Below are positions 45,006 through 56,400 of a stretch of 64,000 bases of DNA, in pieces (within the stretch, counting starts at the first letter, position 1; each line of letters opens with the position of its first letter). Position numbers and translations under genes: made by a program. A model generated the notes under the pieces. That model was not told the origin of the DNA, searched no databases, and saw nothing but the letters and a program-made list of their open reading frames with translations. Origin of the DNA: VAZQ01 sp963827585 (GTDB lineage Bacteria; Pseudomonadota; Alphaproteobacteria; Rhizobiales; Xanthobacteraceae). The stretch lies in NCBI GenBank assembly GCA_963827585.1, contig CAWHCK010000019.1, forward strand, positions 1 to 64,000, in the 5' to 3' direction.

Positions 45006-46874
45006 ATGACCGACGCCTCCGCAGACGAGCTGCCGCTAGCCGCCGAGTTTCCGCCCGCGACGCGCGAGCAATGGCGCAAGCTGGTCGAGGGCGTGCTCAA
45101 GGGTGCGCCGTTCGACACGAGGCTCGTCGCCAAGACCTATGACGGGCTTGCGATCGAGCCGCTCCAGGGGCGAAAGGCGCAGGCGCGGCCCATTCCCGGC
45201 CGCGCGCCGGGCGCGTCCTGGTCGATCGTGCAGCGCGTCGATCATCCCGATGCGACGGCAGCCAATGCCGAGGCCCTGCACGATCTCGAAAACGGCGCGA
45301 CCGGCCTCTCGCTGGTCTTCGCCGGCGCGGTCGGGGCCTACGGCTACGGTCTCACCCCCGACGCCGAGGCAATGGCGCGCGCGCTCGACGGGGTTTTCCT
45401 CGACGCCGGCATTGATCTCGATCTCGATCCTGGTCCGCAGAGTGAGGAGGTGGGACGCCTCGTCGCCGCGTTGCTGAAACGCCGCGGCATCGCACCCGCT
45501 GCCGCCAGCATCCGCTTCGGTTTCGACCCGATCGGCGCCGCTGCGCTGGCCGGATCGAGCCCGCTCCCTTGGAGCGGCCTCGCGCCGAGCTTCGCTGCCG
45601 ATATTTCAAGTTTGGCCGCGCAAGGTTTTCGCGGGCCGTTTGCGCAGGCCGACGGCCGGGTGATCCACGGTGCCGGTGGCTCGGAGGCTCAGGAACTGGC
45701 TTACGTGCTTGCGGTGGCCGTCGAATATCTGCGCGCGCTCGAACGCAGCGGGATCGCGCTCGATGCTGCGCGCGGCATGATCCATTTCCGCCTCGCCGCC
45801 GATGCCGACCAATTCCTGACCATGGCCAAGTTCCGAGCGCTGCGGCAGCTGTGGGCGCGGGTCGAGGACGCGTGCGGGCTTGCGCCCACGCCGCCCTTCG
45901 TCGCCGCCGAGACCGCCTGGCGAATGATGACCAGGCGCGATCCTTACGTGAACGTGTTGCGCGCAACCATCGCGGTCGTGGCCGCGGGCCTCGGCGGCGC
46001 CGACGCCGTCACCGTGCTGCCGTTCACCTTGGCGCTGGGGCTGCCCGATCGGTTCGCACGGCGGATCGCGCGCAACACGCAGCTTGTGCTGCTCGAGGAA
46101 TCGAACCTCGCGAAGGTGGCCGACCCCGCCGCTGGGTCTGGCGCCATCGAAGATGTGACCGGACAGCTTTGCCGCGCCGCCTGGGGCCTGTTCCAGGAGA
46201 TCGAGCGGGCAGGCGGGGCATCGGCCGCGCTCGAACAAGGCCTCATTCAGCAAAAAGTCGCCGCGGTGAGGAACGAGCGCCAAGCCGCCGCGGCGCGGCG
46301 CAAGGATGCACTCACCGGGACCAGCGATTTTCCCGATCTCGCGGAAGCGCCGGTTCCGGTGCTCGATGTGCCCCCTGTCGCGTTGCCCCGTCGTACCGCC
46401 GCGTTGGCGTTCGAACCGCTGCCATCCATCCGGCTCGCCCAACCGTTCGAAGAGCTGCGCGATGCCTCCGACCGCCTGCTCGCGCGTACCGGCGCGCGGC
46501 CAAGGGTTTTCCTCGCCAATCTCGGGAAGCTCGCCGACTTCACAACGCGGGCGACCTTCGCCAAGAATTTCTTCGAAGCCGGCGGCATCGAGGCTCTAAC
46601 CAACGATGGTTTTGGCAGCCGCGATGAAATGATCGAGGCCTTCAAAGCGTCGGGCGCCAAGGCCGCGTGCCTATGCTCGTCGGATGAGGTGTATGCACGC
46701 GAGGCGACCGCAGCCGTGCAGGCTTTGTGCGATGTCGGTGCATCGGTTTGGGTCGCCGGGCGAGGCGGCGCGCTCGAGGCCGCGCTCATGCAAGCCGGCG
46801 CTCGTGGCTTCATTTTCGCTGGTTGCGACACGCTCGCCGTGCTGCGGACAACCCACAGTCTCATTGCCAGCTGA
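45006..46874 (+). CDS. mutA: Methylmalonyl-CoA mutase small (beta) subunit
   Basis: Non-catalytic partner of the adenosylcobalamin-dependent mutase that interconverts methylmalonyl-CoA and succinyl-CoA. The 622-aa protein has the mutase TIM-barrel pattern in degenerate form (RFGFDPIGAAALAG; TAWRMMTRRDPYVNVLRATI; LPFTLALGLPDRFARRIARN). The C-terminal B12-like domain (about 490-620) lacks the DxHxxG histidine motif, as expected for the beta subunit. The start at 45006 fits the family N-terminus (LPLAAEFPPATREQW). The large subunit is 2 kb downstream, with two other genes in between. Confidence 0.92.
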   Translation: MTDASADELPLAAEFPPATREQWRKLVEGVLKGAPFDTRLVAKTYDGLAIEPLQGRKAQARPIPGRAPGASWSIVQRVDHPDATAANAEALHDLENGATGLSLVFAGAVGAYGYGLTPDAEAMARALDGVFLDAGIDLDLDPGPQSEEVGRLVAALLKRRGIAPAAASIRFGFDPIGAAALAGSSPLPWSGLAPSFAADISSLAAQGFRGPFAQADGRVIHGAGGSEAQELAYVLAVAVEYLRALERSGIALDAARGMIHFRLAADADQFLTMAKFRALRQLWARVEDACGLAPTPPFVAAETAWRMMTRRDPYVNVLRATIAVVAAGLGGADAVTVLPFTLALGLPDRFARRIARNTQLVLLEESNLAKVADPAAGSGAIEDVTGQLCRAAWGLFQEIERAGGASAALEQGLIQQKVAAVRNERQAAAARRKDALTGTSDFPDLAEAPVPVLDVPPVALPRRTAALAFEPLPSIRLAQPFEELRDASDRLLARTGARPRVFLANLGKLADFTTRATFAKNFFEAGGIEALTNDGFGSRDEMIEAFKASGAKAACLCSSDEVYAREATAAVQALCDVGASVWVAGRGGALEAALMQAGARGFIFAGCDTLAVLRTTHSLIAS

Positions 46875-46943
46875 CCTCGAAGTCATCACACTGCGGGGCG
46901 GAGCGGCGCGTCCGCTCTGCGTTGTGACAATCGGAATCGAACG

Positions 46944-47717
46944 ATGAGCAATCCCGAACGCCCTTTCGGCTGGCGCAAGCGCATCGGCCTGCTGAGCCCG
47001 ACCGTGATCGAAACCGCGGCCTACGACTTCTATCGGCTGGCTCCCGACGGCGTCTCGATGTGCGCCACGACCTCCAATATCGAGCACTGGAGCACGGAGA
47101 ACTTCAAGCAGCACGTGCTCGATCCGATCGTCACCGCGGTGCAATATCTGGCGTCACGTCACGTGGATTATATCATCCACACGGGAATGCCGGTCGTGAC
47201 CACGCGCGGCAAGGGATTCGAGGACGAGCTCGTCAAGCAGATCGAGGACGTGACGGGGCTGCCCGCCACCACCAGCATCCGCTCCGCAATCCGCGCCCTC
47301 GCCCATCTCGGTGTTCGCAACGTCGCCGTCGTGACGCCCTATCCGCGGGAGTTGCACCAATCGGCGTTGTCCTTTCTCGCGGCGAGCGGCTTCCGCGTCG
47401 TTGCCGAGCACACCATGGACGTGGTCTTCAAACGGCTGCAGGACGTCACTCCCGCGGAGATCTGCGTGACCGCAAAGCGCGTCGTGGCGTCGGCACCGTC
47501 GGCGGAGGGGATCTATATCCCGTGCAATCAATGGTCGGGAGCCGATGCCGCGCCGCTGATCGAGAACGCGCTCGGCATCCCGGTCGTGACCGGCGCCCAC
47601 GCCGACTACTGGGAAGCGTTCCGCTCGCTCGGCATCCGCGACCGCATCGAAGGTCACGGCCGGCTGATGCTCAGCCTGAGCAACGCGGCACCGGCGGTCG
47701 CCGCGGCGCATGGATGA
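46944..47717 (+). CDS. Asp/Glu racemase-superfamily protein, arylmalonate decarboxylase-like
   Basis: A 257-aa protein of the family that includes maleate isomerase and arylmalonate decarboxylase. The C-terminal catalytic cysteine is Cys194 (YIPCNQWSG). The N-terminal position, a cysteine in racemases and maleate isomerases, is Gly81 here (IIHTGMPVV). One Cys plus Gly is the arrangement of arylmalonate decarboxylase, which supports decarboxylation of a malonate derivative rather than isomerisation. The substrate is not known. It lies between mutA and mutB and overlaps a reading frame leading into a Bug binding-protein gene. Confidence 0.8.
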   Translation: MSNPERPFGWRKRIGLLSPTVIETAAYDFYRLAPDGVSMCATTSNIEHWSTENFKQHVLDPIVTAVQYLASRHVDYIIHTGMPVVTTRGKGFEDELVKQIEDVTGLPATTSIRSAIRALAHLGVRNVAVVTPYPRELHQSALSFLAASGFRVVAEHTMDVVFKRLQDVTPAEICVTAKRVVASAPSAEGIYIPCNQWSGADAAPLIENALGIPVVTGAHADYWEAFRSLGIRDRIEGHGRLMLSLSNAAPAVAAAHG

Positions 47718-47745
47718 AGACACGCTCCGGCGCGGAGGCACGGCC

Positions 47746-48735
47746 ATGCCAACTCTTTCGATACGCGCGTTGACGCTCCTTGCCGCCGTGACCGCCTTGG
47801 CGCTCGCGCCGTTCGAGCATGCTGCGGCGCAGGATTATCCGTCACGGCCGGTCCGCTTCATCGTCCCCTACGCGGCCGGCGGCAGCGGCGACCTGCTGGC
47901 CCGGCTTCTCGGCAGCAAGCTTGCCGCCATCTGGGGACAGCAGGTCGTGGTCGACAACCGGGCGGGCGGCGGCGGCCTGATCGGGACCGAAGCGGCGGCA
48001 CGCTCGGAGCCTGACGGCTACACGCTCTATCTCGCGACCGACGGTCCGTTGACCATCGCCGCAAGCCTCTACAAGCGCGTGCCCTACGACTGGAAGCGCG
48101 ATCTGGCGCCAGTGTCGATGCTGGCGATGGGCTACCAGGTTCTGATCGTAAAGCCGTCGCTTCCGGCGCGCAGCGTCCAGGAGCTTGTCGCGCTCGCGCG
48201 GCAGAAGCCCGGCGAGCTCAACTATGCTTCGATCGGGATCGGCAGCGCGCCCCATCTCGGCGCCGAGCTGTTCAAATCCGTTGCCAAGGTCGATATCACG
48301 CACGTCCCCTATCGGGGCTCCTCCGCGCAGGCCATTACCGCGCTGCTCGCCGGCGACGTCGCCATGTTCCTGGTCGGAACCTCGACCGCGGTTCCGCATA
48401 TCCAGAGCGGGGCGTTGCGCGGATTGGCCGTGACCTCGCGCAACCGCGTGGAAGGGCTACCTGACGTTCCGACTTTCTCCGAAGCGGGCTTGCCTGGCGT
48501 CGACGTGAGCATCTGGTTCGCGGTGCTGGTGCCGGCCGGCACACCGCCGGCGATCATCAAGAAGCTCAACGCCGACATCGTGCAGGTCGTCGCCGATCCC
48601 GAGTTCAAGCAGGCGCTGGCGCTGCGCGGCTTCGACGCGATATCGAGCAGTCCCGAGCAATTGGCGGAGTTCCTGGACAAGGACTATGTCAAGTTCCGCG
48701 ACTTGATCCAGAAGCTCGGCCTGCAGGTGGAATGA
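47746..48735 (+). CDS. Bug-family periplasmic solute-binding protein (TTT type)
   Basis: A 329-aa receptor of the tripartite tricarboxylate transporter family. The signal peptide ends near residue 27 (EHAAAQ), followed by the Bug start YPSRPVRFIVPYAAGG, then VVVDNRAGGGG and THVPYRGSSAQ. GGAGG before ATG 47746 sets the start. No TctA/TctB membrane genes are nearby, which is usual for the many orphan Bug proteins in this group. The preceding gene encodes a malonate-derivative decarboxylase-like enzyme, so a malonate-like carboxylate ligand is a reasonable guess only. Confidence 0.9.
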   Translation: MPTLSIRALTLLAAVTALALAPFEHAAAQDYPSRPVRFIVPYAAGGSGDLLARLLGSKLAAIWGQQVVVDNRAGGGGLIGTEAAARSEPDGYTLYLATDGPLTIAASLYKRVPYDWKRDLAPVSMLAMGYQVLIVKPSLPARSVQELVALARQKPGELNYASIGIGSAPHLGAELFKSVAKVDITHVPYRGSSAQAITALLAGDVAMFLVGTSTAVPHIQSGALRGLAVTSRNRVEGLPDVPTFSEAGLPGVDVSIWFAVLVPAGTPPAIIKKLNADIVQVVADPEFKQALALRGFDAISSSPEQLAEFLDKDYVKFRDLIQKLGLQVE

Positions 48736-48920
48736 GGACACAGCGCGGAGCTATGCGTCTGGTGAGTGGCGACGCCGCCAGAACGGAACGATATATTTGG
48801 TCAGATGAGGCGCGGCGCGTTGATATTGATCGGCGATGTCCGGAGCCGGTCGCTGGAAGCCTTTACCGCCCGCAAGCATGCGGCAAGCGACAGTAGCAAA
48901 GCTGCCTGGGTGATAGCATC

Positions 48921-51098
<2,178 letters not shown>

Positions 51099-51178
51099 AG
51101 CGCCGAATGGACCTTCGACGTCGCGGACCTGATCGGCGGTGCTGCCGTTTCGTGCGCATGCGCGCCTAGGACGAATAT

Positions 51179-52177
51179 ATGTCTTCGCGCGGCCAGCCAC
51201 CGGCTTCCGATCCTACCCCTCTGGCGCGCGGTGTCCGCGCGGGCGAGCGCGCGGTGATCGCCCGCGCGATCACGCTGGTCGAAAGCAGGCGCACGGACCA
51301 TCAGAAGGCGGCGCGGCGGCTGGTGCAGGAGCTCCTGCCTTCGACCGGCAAAGCGGTCCGCGTCGGCATCACCGGCGCGCCGGGCGTCGGCAAGTCGACC
51401 ACAATCGATGCGCTCGGCACATTCCTCACCGCCAAGGGCAGCAAGGTCGCCGTCCTTGCCGTCGATCCGTCGTCGGCGCGCAGCGGCGGCTCGATCCTTG
51501 CCGACAAGACGCGCATGGCCCGGCTGGGCAGCGATCCCAATGCCTTCGTGCGCCCTTCTCCCTCCTCCGGCACGCTTGGCGGCGTCGCCGCGAAGACACG
51601 GGAATCGATGCTGGTCTGCGAAGCCGCGGGCTACGACGTGGTGCTGGTGGAGACTATCGGCACCGGCCAGTCGGAGACCATGGTCGCCGATATGACCGAT
51701 TTTTTCCTGGTATTGATGCTGCCGGGCGCGGGCGACGAGCTGCAGGGCCTCAAGAAGGGCATCGTCGAGATCGCCGACATGATCGCAATCAACAAGGCCG
51801 ACGGCGACAACGTCAGCCGCGCCAAGGCCGCCGCTGCGGAGTATCGCGCTGCGCTGCATATCCTCAACCCCCGCTCGCCCAATTGGTCGCCGCCGGTCGT
51901 CACTTATTCGGCGCTGAGTGGACATGGCATCGCCGAACTATGGGCGAGCGTCCTCGACCACCGCGAGCGCGTGACCAAGACCGGAGAGCTCGACGCGCGG
52001 CGGCGCGAGCAGCAGGTGAAGTGGATGTGGGCGATGCTCGAAGACCGCCTGTTCGCACGCCTCAGATCGGACCCGGCACTGAAAGCGAGACTCCCTCGCA
52101 TCGAGGCTGCCGTCGCCGAAGGGCGAATTTCACCGGCGGTAGCCGTCGACGAGATCGCAGCGGCGCTGGGTGTCTAG
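51179..52177 (+). CDS. meaB: Methylmalonyl-CoA mutase-associated GTPase MeaB
   Basis: A 332-aa G3E GTPase (also called ArgK) that protects and reactivates the mutase and gates cobalamin delivery. It has the P-loop GAPGVGKST, the Mg-binding AVDPSSARSGGSILADKTRM, the VETIGTGQSE switch region and the NKAD base-recognition motif. The C-terminal dimerisation arm (KWMWAMLEDRLFARLRSD) is present. It follows mutB by 80 bases. Its TAG stop codon overlaps a palindromic repeat. Confidence 0.95.
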   Translation: MSSRGQPPASDPTPLARGVRAGERAVIARAITLVESRRTDHQKAARRLVQELLPSTGKAVRVGITGAPGVGKSTTIDALGTFLTAKGSKVAVLAVDPSSARSGGSILADKTRMARLGSDPNAFVRPSPSSGTLGGVAAKTRESMLVCEAAGYDVVLVETIGTGQSETMVADMTDFFLVLMLPGAGDELQGLKKGIVEIADMIAINKADGDNVSRAKAAAAEYRAALHILNPRSPNWSPPVVTYSALSGHGIAELWASVLDHRERVTKTGELDARRREQQVKWMWAMLEDRLFARLRSDPALKARLPRIEAAVAEGRISPAVAVDEIAAALGV

Positions 52178-52277
52178 AGCATGATCCGGAAAAGTGGGTA
52201 CCGGTTTTCCGAAAAGATCATGCTCAAACAAAAAGCTAGAGCGTGATTGCAACTCAACCTAAAGCAATCACGCTCTA
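52175..52277. repeat. Palindromic repeat copy 6 (modules A then B)
   Basis: TAGAGCATGATCCGGAAAAG...GATCATGCTC followed by TAGAGCGTGATTGC...GCAATCACGCTCTA. The first TAG is the meaB stop codon. The repeat ends 15 bases before the next start codon, so it also lies in that gene's leader. Confidence 0.85.
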
Positions 52278-52291
52278 ATTCGATCGGACGA

Positions 52292-52912
52292 ATGACGATC
52301 ACGATCCTCATCACCGGCTTCGGCCCGTTTCCCGGCGCACCGTTCAATCCGACCGAGCCACTGGCCATTGAGCTGGCGCGACGGCGGCATCCGGCGTTCG
52401 CCAATGTGCGTCGCGTTGCCCACGTCTTTCGCGTGAGCTACGAGGCGGTGGACCGGGAACTGCCGGCGTTGCTCGCGCGGGAAAAGCCCGACGCCTTGGT
52501 GATGTTCGGGCTCGCGCCACGCCTCCAGCACCTGCACGTCGAGACGCGCGCGCACAATGCGCTCACGCGCGCAGTGCCCGACGCCAGCGGACAAGTCCCG
52601 GTCGCTGCTATCATCGCTCCCGGGGGCCCTGCGGCGGTGTCGTTGCGCGCGCCGGCGCAGCGGCTGCTGTCGGCGGCTCAGGCCACCGGCGCGCCGGCCG
52701 TGCTGTCCTGCGATGCCGGCCGCTATCTCTGCAACTATTTGTGCTGGCGCGCCGCCGAGGCCGCCAGCGCCGGCGCGCCACGTCTGGTGGCATTCATCCA
52801 TGTGCCGCCCGTGCGCCGCCCACAGATGCCGTCGCGCCGGCCGCCCTTGACGCTCGATGATCTCACGCAGGCCGGCGAGGCAATCGTGCGGGCTGCGCTC
52901 GCGGCGCGCTGA
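52292..52912 (+). CDS. Peptidase C15 (pyroglutamyl-peptidase I)-like protein
   Basis: A 206-aa cysteine peptidase-fold protein that may remove N-terminal pyroglutamate. The start ILITGFGPFPGAPFNPTE is the family signature. The catalytic Cys is in LSCDAGRYLCNY and the His in FIHVPPV. The region that supplies the catalytic Glu differs from classic enzymes (RLQHLHVETRAHN), as in other alphaproteobacterial members, so specificity may have shifted. ATG 52292 is chosen; the frame upstream is only repeat sequence. Confidence 0.82.
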   Translation: MTITILITGFGPFPGAPFNPTEPLAIELARRRHPAFANVRRVAHVFRVSYEAVDRELPALLAREKPDALVMFGLAPRLQHLHVETRAHNALTRAVPDASGQVPVAAIIAPGGPAAVSLRAPAQRLLSAAQATGAPAVLSCDAGRYLCNYLCWRAAEAASAGAPRLVAFIHVPPVRRPQMPSRRPPLTLDDLTQAGEAIVRAALAAR

Positions 52913-53073
52913 CTCCATTGAGGGCATGGCCGGACGGAAGGAGGCGTTCGCCCGGGCGAGCTTGCCCTCGAACATTGCCTGGCTTTAATGTGCCGCTATG
53001 ACGCATCGCCACTGTGCAGGTTCGCTGGCACACGCCATATTTCGATCCACAATCCGGTCCCAATCCAAAGTCC

Positions 53074-53844
53074 ATGCGCCGCCCCGTTCGTAACGTGCTC
53101 GTCGGAATCCTCGCCCTCTTTCTCCTCCCTCTCGTCGTCCATGCCGCGCTCTATGCCGGCAAGGAGCGGCCGGCGAGCTTTCGCGACGCCGACTGGTCGA
53201 GCGTCGGGATGCTGCCACCCGCGAGCGCCGACCGCGACGCCCGGTTCCTCGTCTTTACCGGCCGCACCGGTCGCTGGAAGGGCATTTTCGCCGTCCACAG
53301 CTGGGTCGTTTTCAAGCCGGAGAACGCCGCGACCTGGAGCCGCTACGACGTGGTCGGCTGGGGCCAACCCGTGCGCACCAATGGCTGGGCCCCGGATGGG
53401 CGCTGGTTCGGAGACGCTCCGCGCGTCCTCGTCGATGTGCGAGGACCAGAGGCTGCTGCGCTCATTCCAAAGGTCAAGGCGGCGATCGCGTCCTACAGCT
53501 ACAACAGTTTCGGCGACTACCGGATGTGGCCCGGACCGAACAGCAATACCTTCACCGCCGCCGTGCTGCGCGCCGTGCCGGAGCTCGAGACCACGCTTCC
53601 GTCGAATGCCGTGGGCAAGGATTTCCGCGCCTATCCCTATCTCGGCCCGACCGACAGCGGCACCGGCATCGAAGCCTCGCTGTGGGGCCTCCTCGGCGTC
53701 AAGTTGGGCTGGGTCGAGGGCATCGAGGTCAACTTTCTCGGCTTGGTCGCGGGTCTCGATCTACGCCATCCCGCCATGAAGCTGCCGGGCTTCGGTCGCG
53801 TTGGCATCGACGACGGAACAGCGGTCGCCGCGCCCGCGAAGTAA
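53074..53844 (+). CDS. DUF3750 family exported or anchored protein
   Basis: A 256-aa protein with an N-terminal hydrophobic segment (about 8-26; VGILALFLLPLVVHAALYAG). The rest is extracytoplasmic and matches DUF3750 (HSWVVFKPENAATWSRYDVVGWG; YRMWPGPNSNTFTAAVLRAV; GVKLGWVEGIEVNFLGL). The Asn-Ser-Asn and Trp-rich motif looks like an active-site region of NlpC-like proteins, but no function is established. ATG 53074 begins at the hydrophobic segment. arsS follows 143 bases downstream on the same strand. Confidence 0.8.
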   Translation: MRRPVRNVLVGILALFLLPLVVHAALYAGKERPASFRDADWSSVGMLPPASADRDARFLVFTGRTGRWKGIFAVHSWVVFKPENAATWSRYDVVGWGQPVRTNGWAPDGRWFGDAPRVLVDVRGPEAAALIPKVKAAIASYSYNSFGDYRMWPGPNSNTFTAAVLRAVPELETTLPSNAVGKDFRAYPYLGPTDSGTGIEASLWGLLGVKLGWVEGIEVNFLGLVAGLDLRHPAMKLPGFGRVGIDDGTAVAAPAK

Positions 53845-53987
53845 CCCGGTCTGGTCGTCCGGATGCTGTGGCGTACCGAGCGCGGGACGTCGCCTTCTCA
53901 CGCGATTTTGTCTCCTCCGCGCGCCGGTCACCGTGACGGGCGCCCGGGGTTGTGCGAATCTGCGCGTTGGAACCCGGGGCGAGCGCG

Positions 53988-54962
53988 ATGCGCGATACGT
54001 GGCCGCTGCTTGAGCAGATTGCGTTTCCGCCGATCCGGCGCGGGCAACTCGACACGCTCCAGGTCAATGTCGGCTATCGCTGCAACCAGTCCTGCGTGCA
54101 CTGCCACGTCAATGCCGGTCCGAACCGCACCGAGGAGATGCCGGCCGCGGTGATCGACCTGGTGCTGGCATTCCTCGCGCGGAGGCGCGTGCCAACTCTC
54201 GACATCACCGGCGGCGCGCCGGAGCTCAACCCGCACTTTCGCAGGCTCGTGCGCGCGGCACGCGACCTCGGCGTGCGCGTCATGGATCGCTGCAATCTGA
54301 CCATTCTTGAAGTGCCGGGTCAGAAGGATCTGGCCCAATTTCTCGCGCGCGAGCGGGTCGAGATCGTGGCGTCCCTGCCCTGCTACCTCGAAGACAATGT
54401 CGACCGCCAACGCGGCAAGGGCGTGTTCGACGGCTCCATTCGCGGCCTGCAGAGCCTCAACAGGCTGGGCTATGGACGCGCCGGGACCGGGCTCGTGCTC
54501 AACCTGGTCTACAATCCGCAGGGACCCTCGCTGCCGCCCCCGCAGGATGCGCTCGAGGCGGACTACAAGCGCGTGCTCGGCGAGCGCTACGGCGTCGTCT
54601 TCAACCAGCTCTATTCGCTGGCCAACATGCCGATCCAGCGTTTCGGCGCGATCCTCATCTCCAAGGGCGAGTTCGATCGCTACCTCGATCTGCTGCGGCA
54701 CGCGCACCTCGACGCCAATCTCGACCGCGTGATGTGCCGAAACCTCATTTCGGTGGATTGGCGCGGCTACGTCTACGACTGCGACTTCAATCAGATGCTC
54801 GACCTCCCGCTCGAGCATGGCGCACGAGAGCGCGTGCACCTGTCGGAGCTGCTCGAAACCGAGATCGAGGGCGCACCCATCCGGGTGGCGGGCCACTGCT
54901 ACGGCTGCACTGCCGGGCAGGGATCGAGCTGCGGCGGCGCGCTGAGGGAAGCCGCGGAATGA
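53988..54962 (+). CDS. arsS: Radical SAM protein ArsS (arsenosugar biosynthesis type)
   Basis: A 324-aa radical SAM enzyme of the ArsS family, thought to attach the deoxyadenosyl (ribose) group to methylated arsenic. The cluster motif is CNQSCVHCHV (CxxxCxxC). The TGGAPELNPHFRRLVR region and the C-terminal cysteine-rich segment (CYGCTAGQGSSCGGAL) are diagnostic. All cysteines are encoded by Cys codons; no selenocysteine is used. ATG 53988 begins at the family N-terminus. The two downstream glycosyltransferases are the usual partners; no arsM methyltransferase is seen here. Confidence 0.88.
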   Translation: MRDTWPLLEQIAFPPIRRGQLDTLQVNVGYRCNQSCVHCHVNAGPNRTEEMPAAVIDLVLAFLARRRVPTLDITGGAPELNPHFRRLVRAARDLGVRVMDRCNLTILEVPGQKDLAQFLARERVEIVASLPCYLEDNVDRQRGKGVFDGSIRGLQSLNRLGYGRAGTGLVLNLVYNPQGPSLPPPQDALEADYKRVLGERYGVVFNQLYSLANMPIQRFGAILISKGEFDRYLDLLRHAHLDANLDRVMCRNLISVDWRGYVYDCDFNQMLDLPLEHGARERVHLSELLETEIEGAPIRVAGHCYGCTAGQGSSCGGALREAAE

Positions 54963-54992
54963 GCGGCCTCGGCGTTGCGTAGCCTATTGCTG

Positions 54993-55043
54993 GAGCATGA
55001 TCTTTTCCGAAAACCGGTGCCCACTTTTCGGGATCATGCTCTA
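54993..55043. repeat. Palindromic repeat copy 7 (module A only)
   Basis: GAGCATGATCTTTTCCGAAA...TTTTCGGGATCATGCTCTA between arsS and the next glycosyltransferase gene; nearly identical to copy 4. Confidence 0.85.
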
Positions 55044-55066
55044 GCGGCCCGGATATCGTTGCCGTG

Positions 55067-55750
55067 ATGTCGAAGCTCTCGATCATCGTGCCCGTGCTGA
55101 ACGAAGGCGAAGGCATAGCCGCAGCGCTCGATGCGCTCGCCGATCTGCGGTCGCTCGGCACGGAGGTCATCGTGGTCGACGGCGGCAGTCGCGATGCGAC
55201 CATCCAGCGCGCGCGCCTACGCGCGGACCGAGTCATCGTGGCGCCGCGCGGACGCGCGCGGCAGATGAACGCGGGCGTCGAGCAGGCCGCCGGCGACGTG
55301 CTGCTCTTTCTTCATGCGGATACGCGCCTGCCGGCCGAGGTCGACCACGTCGTGCTCAACGGCCTCGAACGATCCGGCCGGGTCTGGGGCCGCTTCGACG
55401 TGAGGATCGACGGCCGGCATCCGCTGCTGTTCGTCGTTGCCTGGCTCATGAGCTTCCGCTCGCGGCTCACGGGGATTGCAACCGGCGATCAGGCGATATT
55501 CGCGAGGCGCGACGCGTTCCATGCGGCCGGTGGCTTTCCCGCGATCCCGCTGATGGAAGACATCGCGCTCTCCAAGCGCCTCAAGCGCATGAGCCGGCCG
55601 CTGTGTCTACGCGAATGCGTCGTCACCTCGGGCCGACGCTGGGAGACGAATGGCGTGCTCAAGACCATAGTCCTGATGTGGCGCCTGCGGCTCGCCTATT
55701 TCTTCGGTGCCGATCCCAACGCACTGGCGCGGCAATACGGCTATGAATGA
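55067..55750 (+). CDS. GT2 glycosyltransferase, arsenosugar-type (TIGR04283-like)
   Basis: A 227-aa GT-A fold transferase. It begins LSIIVPVLNEGEGIAAALDA, has the nucleotide-sugar motif VVDGGSRDATI and a DXD-like HADTRLP, and the acceptor region IPLMEDIALSKRLKR. This matches the short GT2 members that accompany ArsS. A C-terminal amphipathic helix (IVLMWRLRLAYFFG) may touch the membrane. ATG 55067 is chosen over GTG 55064. The stop overlaps the next gene by eight bases. Confidence 0.85.
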   Translation: MSKLSIIVPVLNEGEGIAAALDALADLRSLGTEVIVVDGGSRDATIQRARLRADRVIVAPRGRARQMNAGVEQAAGDVLLFLHADTRLPAEVDHVVLNGLERSGRVWGRFDVRIDGRHPLLFVVAWLMSFRSRLTGIATGDQAIFARRDAFHAAGGFPAIPLMEDIALSKRLKRMSRPLCLRECVVTSGRRWETNGVLKTIVLMWRLRLAYFFGADPNALARQYGYE

Positions 55751-56375
55751 GGCGGTCGCTGTCGCGGTGCTCGCCAAGGCACCGCTCGCGGGATTCGCCA
55801 AGACCCGGCTCATCCCGGTGCTGGGCGCCGGCGGCGCCGCCTTGTTGCACGAACGGATGGTCGAGCGCGCGGTCGCAACCGCATGCGCCGCCGCCATCGG
55901 CCCGGTGACACTGTGGGCCGCGCCGGATGCGGCTCATCCTGCCTTTCAGGCGCTCGCTGTCCATTTCCGCATTGCGCTCGCCAGTCAAGGCGAGGGCGAT
56001 CTCGGCGCAAGGATGCTGGCCGCGATCGCGGCGGCGAGCGCGCCGGTGTTGGTCATCGGCACCGACTGCCCCGTGCTCACGTCCGACCAGCTTCGCATGG
56101 CGGCAGACATCCTGCGCGAAGGCGCCGACGTGGTCGTCATTCCAGCCGAAGACGGCGGCTACGCCCTGATCGGCATGCGGACACCCGAGCGCGCGCTGTT
56201 TTCAGATATGCCCTGGAGCACGCCCGGCGTGATGGAGGAGACCCGGCGCCGCCTCGGAGAGCTCGCCTTGACGTGGCAAGAGCCGGTCACGCTGTGGGAC
56301 GTTGACGTGCCTGAGGATCTCGAGCGGCTGCACGAGATCGGCCTGCATGAGCTGATCCCGGCGCGAAGCCCGTGA
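55743..56375 (+). CDS. DUF2064 glycosyltransferase-like protein (TIGR04282-like)
   Basis: A 210-aa nucleotidyl/glycosyltransferase-fold protein of the CofC-like DUF2064 family. Motifs: VAVLAKAPLAGFAKTRLIP at the start, LVIGTDCPVLTSDQL in the middle, PAEDGGYALIGMR and FSDMPWSTPGVMEETRRR, and VTLWDVDVPEDLERL near the end. This family travels with ArsS and the GT2 gene in arsenosugar-type clusters. It overlaps the upstream gene, so the two are co-translated. Confidence 0.87.
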   Translation: MNEAVAVAVLAKAPLAGFAKTRLIPVLGAGGAALLHERMVERAVATACAAAIGPVTLWAAPDAAHPAFQALAVHFRIALASQGEGDLGARMLAAIAAASAPVLVIGTDCPVLTSDQLRMAADILREGADVVVIPAEDGGYALIGMRTPERALFSDMPWSTPGVMEETRRRLGELALTWQEPVTLWDVDVPEDLERLHEIGLHELIPARSP

Positions 56376-56400
56376 GCCCGGATACGCATCCGGCAGAGGA

